Assembly: GCF_019012925.1 (NCBI RefSeq)
Contig: NZ_JAGIRL010000013.1
Coordinates: 1-27,733, forward strand
Reading direction: 5' to 3'
Origin: Fusobacterium sp.
GTDB lineage: Bacteria > Fusobacteriota > Fusobacteriia > Fusobacteriales > Fusobacteriaceae
DNA length: 27,733 nucleotides
The notes beneath the pieces were generated by a model that saw only the letters and a list, made by a program, of their open reading frames with translations, was not told where the DNA came from and searched no databases. Below are positions 14,811-22,172 of the stretch, piece after piece. The position numbers and the translations under genes were made by a program. The first letter of the stretch is position 1. Every line of letters starts with the position of its first letter.

Positions 14811-14826
14811 ATACAATATATAGTGG
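14811..14826. promoter_or_regulatory. NrdR box 1 (nrdDG operator)
   Basis: ATACAATATATAGTGG contains the core C-AATATATA-G (14814-14823), an exact match to the palindromic NrdR core CWATATATWG. NrdR is a zinc/ATP-cone repressor of ribonucleotide reductase genes that binds paired boxes. The core of the second box starts 31 bases away. Confidence 0.8.
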
Positions 14827-14837
14827 TAAAATTAAAA

Positions 14838-14863
14838 ATCCTACCACTATATAGTAGCAGGAT
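14838..14863 (-). terminator. Intrinsic terminator upstream of nrdD, overlapping NrdR box 2
   Basis: On the minus strand ATCCTGCTACT pairs with AGTGGTAGGAT (11 pairs including two G-U) around a four-base ATAT loop, and TTTTTAATTTT follows. It would stop transcripts arriving from the WYL gene side before they reach nrdD. Confidence 0.65.
14842..14857. promoter_or_regulatory. NrdR box 2 (nrdDG operator)
   Basis: TACCACTATATAGTAG has the core CACTATATAG (14845-14854), one mismatch from the NrdR core. Its start-to-start distance from box 1 is 31 bases, the three-turn spacing typical of NrdR box pairs. The same bases form the stem-loop of the terminator at 14838-14863. Confidence 0.75.
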
Positions 14864-14965
14864 CTATTATCTCTCATATTTTTGATCTGAGGGGCTTAAA
14901 AAATTTTTTCCTCTAGTGTCAAATATAATTTATATATAATGACATAATTTTTCTTAAAATTTTTT

Positions 14966-15814
14966 TTATTTTTCATTATATAACTCTAAAATTTCTAAAT
15001 ACTCTTTTCTTATCTCTTCACGCAACTGCTTCGGTTCTAATATCTCAGCTTCTTTAGAAAACTGCCTAAAATAGAGCTTTGCATTCTCATTAGCTACCTC
15101 AAACCAATAAATATCACCATCTTTTTTTATAAGTTTTGGTCTATAGTTAGTCAAACTTTTTAAAAGACTCGCTCCCTCTTCACTCAACCTAACTTTTACT
15201 ATATTCCCATTTCCTAAAAATGGATCAAAGTTTTTTCTAACATTCTCTATATATTTTTTATCTTTACCTTTAATTTTCTCATCAAGTATAGATATTATCT
15301 CAAGCTCTTTCAATTTGTAGTTAGCATACTCCTTCTTCTCTTCATTATAACAGAATAGAAAGTTTTCATCCCCTCTCTCCTCTCTTTTTATAAAATAAGG
15401 CTCTACACTAACAACACTTTTCATATATTTAATTTTTATCTTTTTTTTCTCTTTGATAGCTTCTAAAATGCTCTTTACTCTATCTTCAAATATAAATATC
15501 TCTCTCTGATACTTAAATTTTGAGGTATATAATTCAAATAACTCTCTAAAGTATTCAGCTTCTACATCCACTTCATTAGCCCTTAAAACATCATAGTATA
15601 TCTCTCTATTTGAAACATTTAAGTCAAACTGTATTATCTTTTTTAACGGACGCCCTTGAGATTCTAAAAGCTTCTCTACTTCCATTTTTTTGCTATATTT
15701 AAATCTTTCCAGAATATAGTTACACAACTTGTTATTATTTATACCAAACTCCTCAGTATCATTCTTCATAAGACGCCATATATCCTCTGGAACAGTTACT
15801 CTAATCTTCTTCAT
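14966..15814 (-). CDS. WYL-domain transcriptional regulator with ribbon-helix-helix N-terminus
   Basis: The 282-residue protein opens with a ribbon-helix-helix-like DNA-binding segment (MKKIRVTVPEDIWRLMKND then GINNNKLCNYILERF, residues 1-40) instead of the HTH that usually precedes WYL domains. Residues 57-110 contain a second strand-helix-helix stretch (KKIIQFDLNV, then REIYYDVL and YFRELFELY). The WYL ligand-sensing domain spans about 113-180 (KKIKIKYMKS, VEPYFI, FLFCYNEEKKEYANYKLKELEII), followed by a C-terminal WCX-like extension. WYL proteins sense nucleic-acid-like or nucleotide ligands in some systems. The ATG at 15814 follows GTGGGGG. Its targets are not evident; no defence genes are next to it. 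The 103 bases after its stop show only A/T runs before the terminator at 14838-14863. Confidence 0.82.
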   Translation of the reverse strand: MKKIRVTVPEDIWRLMKNDTEEFGINNNKLCNYILERFKYSKKMEVEKLLESQGRPLKKIIQFDLNVSNREIYYDVLRANEVDVEAEYFRELFELYTSKFKYQREIFIFEDRVKSILEAIKEKKKIKIKYMKSVVSVEPYFIKREERGDENFLFCYNEEKKEYANYKLKELEIISILDEKIKGKDKKYIENVRKNFDPFLGNGNIVKVRLSEEGASLLKSLTNYRPKLIKKDGDIYWFEVANENAKLYFRQFSKEAEILEPKQLREEIRKEYLEILELYNEK

Positions 15815-15899
15815 ATTTTTCCCCCACTACAATGGTCTTTCATTATTATAACACATTCAAGCTTTTTAATAAATATGATTCCATATTTTTAATAACAGA

Positions 15900-15930
15900 A
15901 GAGGGATGTTGTAATTTTCAACATCCCTTT
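15900..15930. terminator. Hairpin at the end of the Cys-rich small gene
   Basis: GGGATGTTG (15903-15911) pairs perfectly with CAACATCCC (15919-15927) and the stem extends about three more pairs outward. It contains the stop codon of the small gene (15918-15920). U-tracts on either side are short, so termination strength is uncertain. Confidence 0.5.
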
Positions 15931-16100
15931 ATCATTTCTAACATTTTTTTAAAAAAATTTTTCTTTTTTAAACCAAGCTTCTCTCTCAATACTCTTTTCG
16001 CCCTATTATTTGGACAGATATTACAAAGTTTGGCATGACATAAACTACAATTATTTTCTAGTTTTTTCAATCTCTCTTGATATCCCTCTAGCTCCTGCAT
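15918..16100 (-). CDS. Small cysteine-rich protein (60 aa), unrecognised
   Basis: The frame starts at ATG 16100 after TAGGAGA and ends TGA inside a hairpin stem. The product has an N-terminal charged helix (QELEGYQERLKKLE), then C18-S-L-C21-H-A-K-L-C26-N-I-C29, a CxxC-x4-CxxC knuckle likely to bind zinc or an Fe-S cluster, then a very basic segment and a final cysteine at position 60. It begins 14 bases after the stop of the diguanylate cyclase gene, so both are probably on one mRNA. I do not recognise the family. The basic tail plus knuckle would suit nucleic-acid or protein binding, which is inference. Confidence 0.65.
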   Translation of the reverse strand: MQELEGYQERLKKLENNCSLCHAKLCNICPNNRAKRVLREKLGLKKKNFFKKMLEMIKGC

Positions 16101-16114
16101 AAAAATCTCCTATT

Positions 16115-18358
16115 TTAATTCCCATCTCTATATCTGAAATAGCTATTTTTACCCATTTTTTTAGCTTGATATAGAGCTTTATCCGCTTTCTTATATAACT
16201 CTTCAAATGTAAAACCATCATCTGGTGCTATAGCCACTCCTATTGAAGCTGTTATCTTAACCTCTATTTGTTCATCTGTATAAGTTTTTTCTAAAGATTT
16301 TCTAAGATCCTCAATCAATCTCTCTGCATCAAAATATGAAGTTATATTTGTTAAAAGAAGTACAAACTCATCTCCACCAAGTCTTCCTATAATATCACTA
16401 GCTCTGAACTTACTCCTCAACATTGTAGCAACTTCTATTAAAACCTGATCTCCACACCAGTGTCCTAAGGTATCATTTAATCTCTTATAATTATCTAAAT
16501 CTAATAAAACAAATACCTGTTTAATCTCGTTTTCTCTATTACTAATAAGTATTTTATTTATCTTATTTTTTAATGTTGTAGCATTGTATATTCCTGTTAA
16601 TCCATCTTTTTCTGCTCTATTTTTTAGTTCAATCTCTTGATGTTTTTTACTATCTATGTCATTAATAACAAATAAAACCTTTAAACTATCTTGGATATTT
16701 ATCTTATAAATTATACAAGATACCCACTTATATATATCATTAGTCTTATATAGAAACTCTATCTCATACAACTCTTTTTGGTCAAGGAATACTTTATTCA
16801 GATTTTTTACTGAAATTTTATCTAAAACAAATAAAAGATGCTCATCCTTCACATTTTTTAAAATATTATCTTGCAAAAACCTATCCAAATCTAATTGAAT
16901 CTCTTCACCATTAACTTCTATCACTTGATTATCATTTAAGTCTACTTTTGCATAGAGTAGTGAGTTCTCTACCAATTTATCATAAATTTCTAATTTTCTC
17001 TTAATCTCTTTCTCTCTCTTTTTAACCTCAGTAATATTAGCTACTATCCCAATAGTAGTTAATATCCTGTTATAGTTATCATATGTATTTAATAAAAGAA
17101 TGTTATACCAGCTCTCTACTCCATCAACAACAACTTTTATATCAGCTTCACTATTTTTTCTTCTATAGTTATTTAAAAATAGATCATTTAAACTCTCTTG
17201 ACTCTCTTTAGCTACAATTCCTTTATCTATAAAGCTTTGAGGTACTGCTTTTATAACTTTTTTATCAAAGAGAGGAGTTAAAAAATTAGTTTTTAATGTA
17301 ACCTCTTTATAAAAATTATCATATGTAAATACCATATGATTAGAGTGCTCAGCTGCTGTACATAAAATCTCTATATTCTCATCAGCTTTTTTTTGTGCTT
17401 CTTTTATATCCTCAGTAGTTTTTTTATTATAAAAATAAACACAGATTAACATAGTTACAAAACAGATTATTGTAACTATCTCATCTGTCAAAGCCAATTC
17501 ATTTATTAAAGTAACTCTCTCTTTCATCAAAGAGTCTCCACTTTCAGAGACAAGATATCCCTTCATCTCTCTTAATGGAGTATAATAGCCATAATAAGTT
17601 ACACCATCTTTTTTATATCTAAATTCTCCCTCTTTTTTACTTAAAAATTTATTTTTTATACGTTCTATTTTTTTATCATTAACTTTAGCTTCTTTTAAAT
17701 ATTGCCAAAAATTTATGTTGGTGTCATTATTTTGAAATTTGTTTATATATGTTCCAGAAGTATCTAATATATAAGTTTTATTATTTTCATCATTTTCCAA
17801 TTTAATGTTAGATATTTTCTCAATAGTCTTAAAATGAAAAACTCCATATATTACTCCAATTATCTTATTTTCTATATTTTTTGAATAGATTGGATAGGAA
17901 ATAATTTGAACATGTTTTCCATTTTCAACTTTAGAAGAGATAACTCCTGAAAGTCCAACCTCTCCCTTAATTGATTTTTTAAAATAACTTCTATCTGCTA
18001 TATTAACCTTATTTCCCAAATTATCACAAGCATTTCCATTTTCATCTGTTACACCTATAAAGTCATAATAAGTTAACTCTTTAGAAAATTGTAGCATCTT
18101 TATCATATCGGGAGTATCAAACTCCTCATACTCACTTACTAATTTACCTATATTTTCTAAATCATTAATCATATCATCAATTATTAGTTTAGTGTCTAAT
18201 ACTTTGTGTTTTGCATAATTTTTTAAATTTAGTTTGAAATATTTTATCTCTTCTTCTTTTATCTTATTTCTAAATGAATAAAAAGATAAAATATTCCCTA
18301 AAAGTGCTAGTAAAATAACAATGATAAAATTTCTATTTTTTCTTATAATCCCCTTCAT
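16115..18358 (-). CDS. Membrane-anchored sensor diguanylate cyclase (Cache-PAS-GGDEF)
   Basis: The 747-residue protein has a first membrane helix at about 10-28, an extracytoplasmic Cache-like sensor (about 35-285), a second membrane helix at about 290-312, PAS-like regions in the middle (about 330-590) and a C-terminal GGDEF domain. The active site is intact: RLGGDEF with GGDEF at 661-665, plus an RxxD inhibitory site (R652, D655) five residues before it. It should make c-di-GMP from two GTP and be subject to product inhibition. The ATG at 18358 follows AGGGGC. A near-perfect promoter (18392-18420) separates it from the EAL gene upstream. The small Cys-rich gene follows 14 bases downstream. 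The sensed ligand is unknown. Confidence 0.93.
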   Translation of the reverse strand: MKGIIRKNRNFIIVILLALLGNILSFYSFRNKIKEEEIKYFKLNLKNYAKHKVLDTKLIIDDMINDLENIGKLVSEYEEFDTPDMIKMLQFSKELTYYDFIGVTDENGNACDNLGNKVNIADRSYFKKSIKGEVGLSGVISSKVENGKHVQIISYPIYSKNIENKIIGVIYGVFHFKTIEKISNIKLENDENNKTYILDTSGTYINKFQNNDTNINFWQYLKEAKVNDKKIERIKNKFLSKKEGEFRYKKDGVTYYGYYTPLREMKGYLVSESGDSLMKERVTLINELALTDEIVTIICFVTMLICVYFYNKKTTEDIKEAQKKADENIEILCTAAEHSNHMVFTYDNFYKEVTLKTNFLTPLFDKKVIKAVPQSFIDKGIVAKESQESLNDLFLNNYRRKNSEADIKVVVDGVESWYNILLLNTYDNYNRILTTIGIVANITEVKKREKEIKRKLEIYDKLVENSLLYAKVDLNDNQVIEVNGEEIQLDLDRFLQDNILKNVKDEHLLFVLDKISVKNLNKVFLDQKELYEIEFLYKTNDIYKWVSCIIYKINIQDSLKVLFVINDIDSKKHQEIELKNRAEKDGLTGIYNATTLKNKINKILISNRENEIKQVFVLLDLDNYKRLNDTLGHWCGDQVLIEVATMLRSKFRASDIIGRLGGDEFVLLLTNITSYFDAERLIEDLRKSLEKTYTDEQIEVKITASIGVAIAPDDGFTFEELYKKADKALYQAKKMGKNSYFRYRDGN

Positions 18359-18391
18359 CTTTTTGCCCCTAAGTTCTTTTAATTATGTTAA

Positions 18392-18420
18392 ATTATACCA
18401 AACATCTCATATATATTCAA
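18392..18420 (-). promoter_or_regulatory. Promoter of the diguanylate cyclase gene
   Basis: The minus strand reads TTGAAT (18415-18420), 17 bases, then TATAAT (18392-18397) preceded by TGG, giving an extended -10. It lies directly after the terminator of the EAL gene. Confidence 0.75.
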
Positions 18421-18435
18421 GTGATTTTTAATATA

Positions 18436-18463
18436 AAACTGAGATCGAAATTGATCTCAGTTT
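18436..18463 (-). terminator. Intrinsic terminator of the GGDEF-EAL gene
   Basis: AAACTGAGATC (18436-18446) pairs perfectly with GATCTCAGTTT (18453-18463) around a six-base loop. The minus-strand tail TTATATTAAAAATC is only moderately U-rich. Confidence 0.7.
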
Positions 18464-18486
18464 CTATCTGCTATAACATTATCTAT

Positions 18487-20211
18487 TCAAATATTATAAT
18501 ACTTTCTTATAGTCTCATCTTTAGACTCTGGTTTCCCAAAATAATACCCTTGAATATAATCTACATCCAAGCTCTTAACTACTTCTAACTCCTCTTTTCT
18601 TTCAACACCTTCTAAACATACTTTTATATTGTATTGTTTTGATATTTCAACTATAAACTTTATAAATGTAACATCAAAAGGATTTTCTAAAAGATCTTTA
18701 ACAAAAGAACGATCTATCTTTATCATATCTACATGAACTTCTTTCAATATCCCAAAAGAAGAGTACCCCATTCCAAAATCATCCAATGCTATATCAATTT
18801 CTAAATCTTGAATTTTTTTACAGATCTCTTTCAATGTCTTAACATTTTTTATTGTACTACTCTCTGTTATCTCCAAAATTAAATTTTTCACAGGGAAATT
18901 ATTCTCCTCAATTATCTTTTTAAACTCTGGAATACATTTTTTATTCATTAATTGTATACACGAAACATTTATACTTATCTTTAATTTTGGATATATTTTT
19001 AACCAATCTTTAAAGAATTTTAACGTTTCCTCTAAAACCCATTTTCCAACTATATTTATCATTCCTGTCTCTTCTAAAAAAGGAATAAATTCATTTGGCG
19101 ATACAGAACCAAATTTTTCACATCTCCATCTGAGTAGAGCTTCAAATCCTATCAATTCTTCAGTTTGAGCTGAAACTTGTGGTTGGTAATAGATTTCAAA
19201 ATCTTTAAAATTATTCTCAATACTCTGTTTAAGATAATATAGTATCTCAAAATGTCGAATTTTATTCTCCATAACCTCATTAGAAAAAAAGACAATTTTA
19301 TCTTTTCCTGTTTTTTTACTATACATCAATGAGTAAATTGTAAACTTGTATATCTCTTGATAAGTTATTTTATCTCTAGAAAATATAGCACAACCTGCTG
19401 ATATAGTTATATTAATATTTTTTTCCTTTAAAATCTGAATTTTCTTTAACTCTGATTTTATACCTAAATATATCTCCTCTGCTCTCTTTTTAGAAGTATC
19501 TTCTAAAATTATTCCAAAATTATCTCCATCTAATCTATAAAGACATATATCTTCTGGAAGTGAGTATTGAATTATATTTGCTAACATCTTTAATACTCGA
19601 TCTCCATATTGTCGACTATGTAACTGATTAATCTCCTTAAAGTTATCAACTCCAATAATAAGCATTCCAAGTTCATTGATTTTAGGATTTTTTAGTTTTT
19701 CACTAAAATGTTCAAAAAATTCTGTAAATTTCATAAGTTTAGTAATATTATCTAAGTTGGTTTGCTTTCCTAAAATTGATATTACTCCTATAAGTAACCA
19801 AGGTTCTCCATTTTCATCTCTTATAATACTTCCCTTGTGTTTTAACCAAATATTTTTCCCTCTAATATCTTTTACTCTGTATTCAATATCATTATAGTCA
19901 TACTCACCCTTTATTAAACCTAAAGTTGCCTCTTTAAATTTAGATAAATCTTTTTCATGAACAATTTTTTTCCAGTATGTATAAGGATTTTCAACTATTT
20001 CTGAAGGTAATCCAATCTTTTTTATTAAGACTTTAGGAAATTTAAAAGTCATTGTTTTTAAATCTCCAATTACAATAAAATCTTCATTTATTTTCTCTAA
20101 AATCGGATATATCTTATCAAAATTCTTACCGGCTAATTCTATTATTTCATCTCTTTTTTTCAAAATAAGAGAATCATTAACTTTGATGTTGCTATTAGCT
20201 TTTTCAATCAT
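18487..20211 (-). CDS. PAS-GGDEF-EAL c-di-GMP phosphodiesterase
   Basis: The 574-residue protein lacks membrane helices. Residues about 35-150 form a PAS domain (ending WLLIGVISILGK), about 160-310 a GGDEF domain whose signature is degenerate (LDGDNF, near 228-233), and about 320-574 an EAL domain. The EAL catalytic residues are in place: EALLRW near 358, NVS, LEITES, LDDFG near 478, KIDRSFV, CLEGVE and QGYYFGKP. It should therefore hydrolyse c-di-GMP, with the GGDEF part at most a GTP-sensing regulator. The ATG at 20211 follows GAGGAAAG. It is transcribed separately from the adjacent cyclase, since a terminator and a promoter lie between them. Confidence 0.93.
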   Translation of the reverse strand: MIEKANSNIKVNDSLILKKRDEIIELAGKNFDKIYPILEKINEDFIVIGDLKTMTFKFPKVLIKKIGLPSEIVENPYTYWKKIVHEKDLSKFKEATLGLIKGEYDYNDIEYRVKDIRGKNIWLKHKGSIIRDENGEPWLLIGVISILGKQTNLDNITKLMKFTEFFEHFSEKLKNPKINELGMLIIGVDNFKEINQLHSRQYGDRVLKMLANIIQYSLPEDICLYRLDGDNFGIILEDTSKKRAEEIYLGIKSELKKIQILKEKNINITISAGCAIFSRDKITYQEIYKFTIYSLMYSKKTGKDKIVFFSNEVMENKIRHFEILYYLKQSIENNFKDFEIYYQPQVSAQTEELIGFEALLRWRCEKFGSVSPNEFIPFLEETGMINIVGKWVLEETLKFFKDWLKIYPKLKISINVSCIQLMNKKCIPEFKKIIEENNFPVKNLILEITESSTIKNVKTLKEICKKIQDLEIDIALDDFGMGYSSFGILKEVHVDMIKIDRSFVKDLLENPFDVTFIKFIVEISKQYNIKVCLEGVERKEELEVVKSLDVDYIQGYYFGKPESKDETIRKYYNI

Positions 20212-20279
20212 ACTCTTTCCTCTCTCAACTAAACTTTGAATCTTTCTTGAATTTTTTATATAGTTAGATATTCCCTTAT

Positions 20280-20306
20280 ATTATACATTATTTTTTTTAA
20301 TTTCAA
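20280..20306 (-). promoter_or_regulatory. Probable promoter of the GGDEF-EAL gene
   Basis: The minus strand has TATAAT (20280-20285) with TTGAAA (20301-20306) 15 bases upstream, a short spacer. It leaves a leader of about 60 bases. Confidence 0.45.
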
Positions 20307-20323
20307 AATATTTTTTCTTTAAA

Positions 20324-21724
20324 TTACTCTTCCCAACAATCTATATTTTCCAACTCTGGAATAGAACTTTTCTTAAATTTAGGATCTAACCCTCTAGCTT
20401 TTTGCTCTCTATAATCCTTTAATGCCTTAATCGCTATATTTCCTATTAAACTTATTGCAATTAAATTTATAATTGCCATTATTCCCATAAAAAAATCTGC
20501 TAAATTCCAAACGACCTGTATCTTAGCTATACTTCCAAACATGACCATTCCTATAACTGAAACTCTATATAAAATTAGCCATAATTTTTTTCCATTTAAA
20601 AACTCTATATTAGCTTCTCCATAGTAGTAATTTCCTATTATTGAAGAAAAAGCAAACATAAGTATACAGATAGCTATAAAAATACTTCCCCAGCTTCCTA
20701 TCTGTGAAACTAAAGCCTCTTGAGTCAACTGTATACCATCAGATACTCCTTTAGTATTTTCTCCAGAGATAAGGATTATAAAAGCTGTAGCTGAACATAT
20801 TAATAAAGTATCAGTAAATACTCCCAGAGTCTGTATTAATCCTTGTTTTGCTGGATGAGATACATTAGCTGCTGCTGCTGCATTAGGAGCACTTCCCATT
20901 CCCGCTTCATTTGAGAATAGTCCTCTCTTTACTCCTTGCATTACAATAGTTCCTATTCCCCCAGCAACTGCTTGATTTACTCCAAATGCACCTTTAACTA
21001 TCTGTAAAAATATCTCTGGTACCATCCCAATATTTTTTACAATAACAAATACAGCTATACTCACATAAGCCACTGCCATTATTGGCACAATATACTCTAC
21101 AACTTTAGCTATTCTTCTTACTCCACCAAATATTATAATCCCAGTTAATACAGATAAAATTATTCCTAAAGTTTTTTTATCTATGAAGAATGCTTTTTCA
21201 AAAGCCAGTGTTATAGTATTTGCCTGTACTGAATTAAATATCAATCCAAATACAATAGTTATTATAATTGAAAAAAGTACTCCCAGCCACTTTAAGCCTA
21301 AGGCTTTTTCTATATAATAAGCTGGTCCACCTCTAAAATGATCTCCATCTTTCTCTTTATATATTTGAGCAAGTGTACTCTCTACAAAGCTTAAACTTGC
21401 CCCTATAATTGCCATTATCCACATCCAAAATACTGAACCTGGTCCTCCAATACTTATTGCTATTGCTACTCCTGCTAAATTCCCTGTTCCTACTCTTGAA
21501 GCTGTAGATATACAAAATGCCTGAAAAGATGATATTCCTCTATGACCATCCTTACCCTTTATAGCTCCCTCTCCAAGTAATCTAAACATCTCTTTTAACA
21601 TTCTAAGCTGAACAAAACCTGTTTTAATAGTAAAATATACTCCTATTACTATTAACATAGCTATTAAAATATATGAGCTTGAAAGATTAATTAATTCTCC
21701 TAAAAAATAAAATATATTATTCAC
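20324..21724 (-). CDS. AGCS-family sodium (or proton):alanine/glycine symporter
   Basis: The 466-residue integral membrane protein matches the alanine/glycine:cation symporter family. Signature stretches are SRVGTGNLAGVAIAISIGGPG, GGPAYYIEKALG, the central GIIIFGGVRRIAKVVEYIVPIMA and NEAGMGSAPNAAAAANVSHP, spread over about ten hydrophobic helices. It imports small neutral amino acids with a cation. The start is GTG (21722-21724), fixed by GGAGGAG just upstream. A consensus promoter at 21753-21781 makes it its own unit, with a leader of roughly 20-30 bases. No terminator hairpin is seen beyond its stop. Confidence 0.95.
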   Translation of the reverse strand: MNNIFYFLGELINLSSSYILIAMLIVIGVYFTIKTGFVQLRMLKEMFRLLGEGAIKGKDGHRGISSFQAFCISTASRVGTGNLAGVAIAISIGGPGSVFWMWIMAIIGASLSFVESTLAQIYKEKDGDHFRGGPAYYIEKALGLKWLGVLFSIIITIVFGLIFNSVQANTITLAFEKAFFIDKKTLGIILSVLTGIIIFGGVRRIAKVVEYIVPIMAVAYVSIAVFVIVKNIGMVPEIFLQIVKGAFGVNQAVAGGIGTIVMQGVKRGLFSNEAGMGSAPNAAAAANVSHPAKQGLIQTLGVFTDTLLICSATAFIILISGENTKGVSDGIQLTQEALVSQIGSWGSIFIAICILMFAFSSIIGNYYYGEANIEFLNGKKLWLILYRVSVIGMVMFGSIAKIQVVWNLADFFMGIMAIINLIAISLIGNIAIKALKDYREQKARGLDPKFKKSSIPELENIDCWEE

Positions 21725-21752
21725 AACTCCTCCTAAAATAATTATTTTTTAT

Positions 21753-21781
21753 ATGATAAACTATTTTTAAAGTTATGTCAA
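21753..21781 (-). promoter_or_regulatory. Promoter of the alanine symporter gene
   Basis: The minus strand reads TTGACA (21776-21781), 17 bases, then TATCAT (21753-21758). Confidence 0.75.
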
Positions 21782-21845
21782 TATTTTTAATTAATCTTTC
21801 ATTAAAATACCATATATTTTTTTAATGTTTTTATTTCTAAAAAAA

Positions 21846-21876
21846 ATACTACAACCCTATAAAAGAGTTGTAGTAT
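21846..21876 (-). terminator. Intrinsic terminator of the glycine-zipper lipoprotein gene
   Basis: ATACTACAAC (21846-21855) pairs perfectly with GTTGTAGTAT (21867-21876); on the minus strand the stem is followed by TTTTTTAG. Confidence 0.85.
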
Positions 21877-21888
21877 CCATTTTTATAT

Positions 21889-22089
21889 CTATTTAGTTCT
21901 ATCTGAAATTATTGCTCCTGAAGCAGCTCCAACTCCTGCTCCTATTATTGTTCCTGTGTCTCCACCTATTATGTGTCCTGCAACAGCACCAACTGCAGCT
22001 CCCGTTGCTACGTGTTTCTCAGTCCTTGTACAACCTCCTAACACAGTTAACACACTACATAATAGTATTACTATTCCTACTTTTTTCAT
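21889..22089 (-). CDS. Small glycine-zipper lipoprotein
   Basis: From ATG 22089 the product is 66 residues. It has a lipoprotein signal peptide (MKKVGIVILLCSVLTVLGGC, lipobox LGGC, so the mature N-terminal cysteine would be lipidated). Then comes a glycine-zipper segment with repeated small residues (GAAVGAVAGHIIGGDTGTIIG and AGVGAASGAIISD). Such OsmB/YMGG-like zippers insert into or oligomerise at the envelope. The in-frame GTG at 22098 is part of the GAGGTGA ribosome-binding site and is rejected as the start. The gene has its own terminator at 21846-21876. It lies 83 bases beyond the hydrogenase stop with no terminator between, so read-through is possible. Confidence 0.85.
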   Translation of the reverse strand: MKKVGIVILLCSVLTVLGGCTRTEKHVATGAAVGAVAGHIIGGDTGTIIGAGVGAASGAIISDRTK

Positions 22090-22172
22090 AAATATCACCT
22101 CAAGAATATTTTAATGAATTTTGCTCTATAATTGTAGGATAACACATTTCAGATTTTTTTTCTACCCTTTAT

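Noticed and set aside
15918..16100. CSLCH looks like a c-type cytochrome CxxCH heme site
   Set aside because: No signal peptide precedes it, and the following CxxC makes a metal knuckle more likely. A periplasmic heme protein is not supported.
16115..20323. c-di-GMP riboswitch near the GGDEF and EAL genes
   Set aside because: I looked in the leaders for the conserved GEMM-type core and found nothing similar; the leaders are too short and AT-rich.
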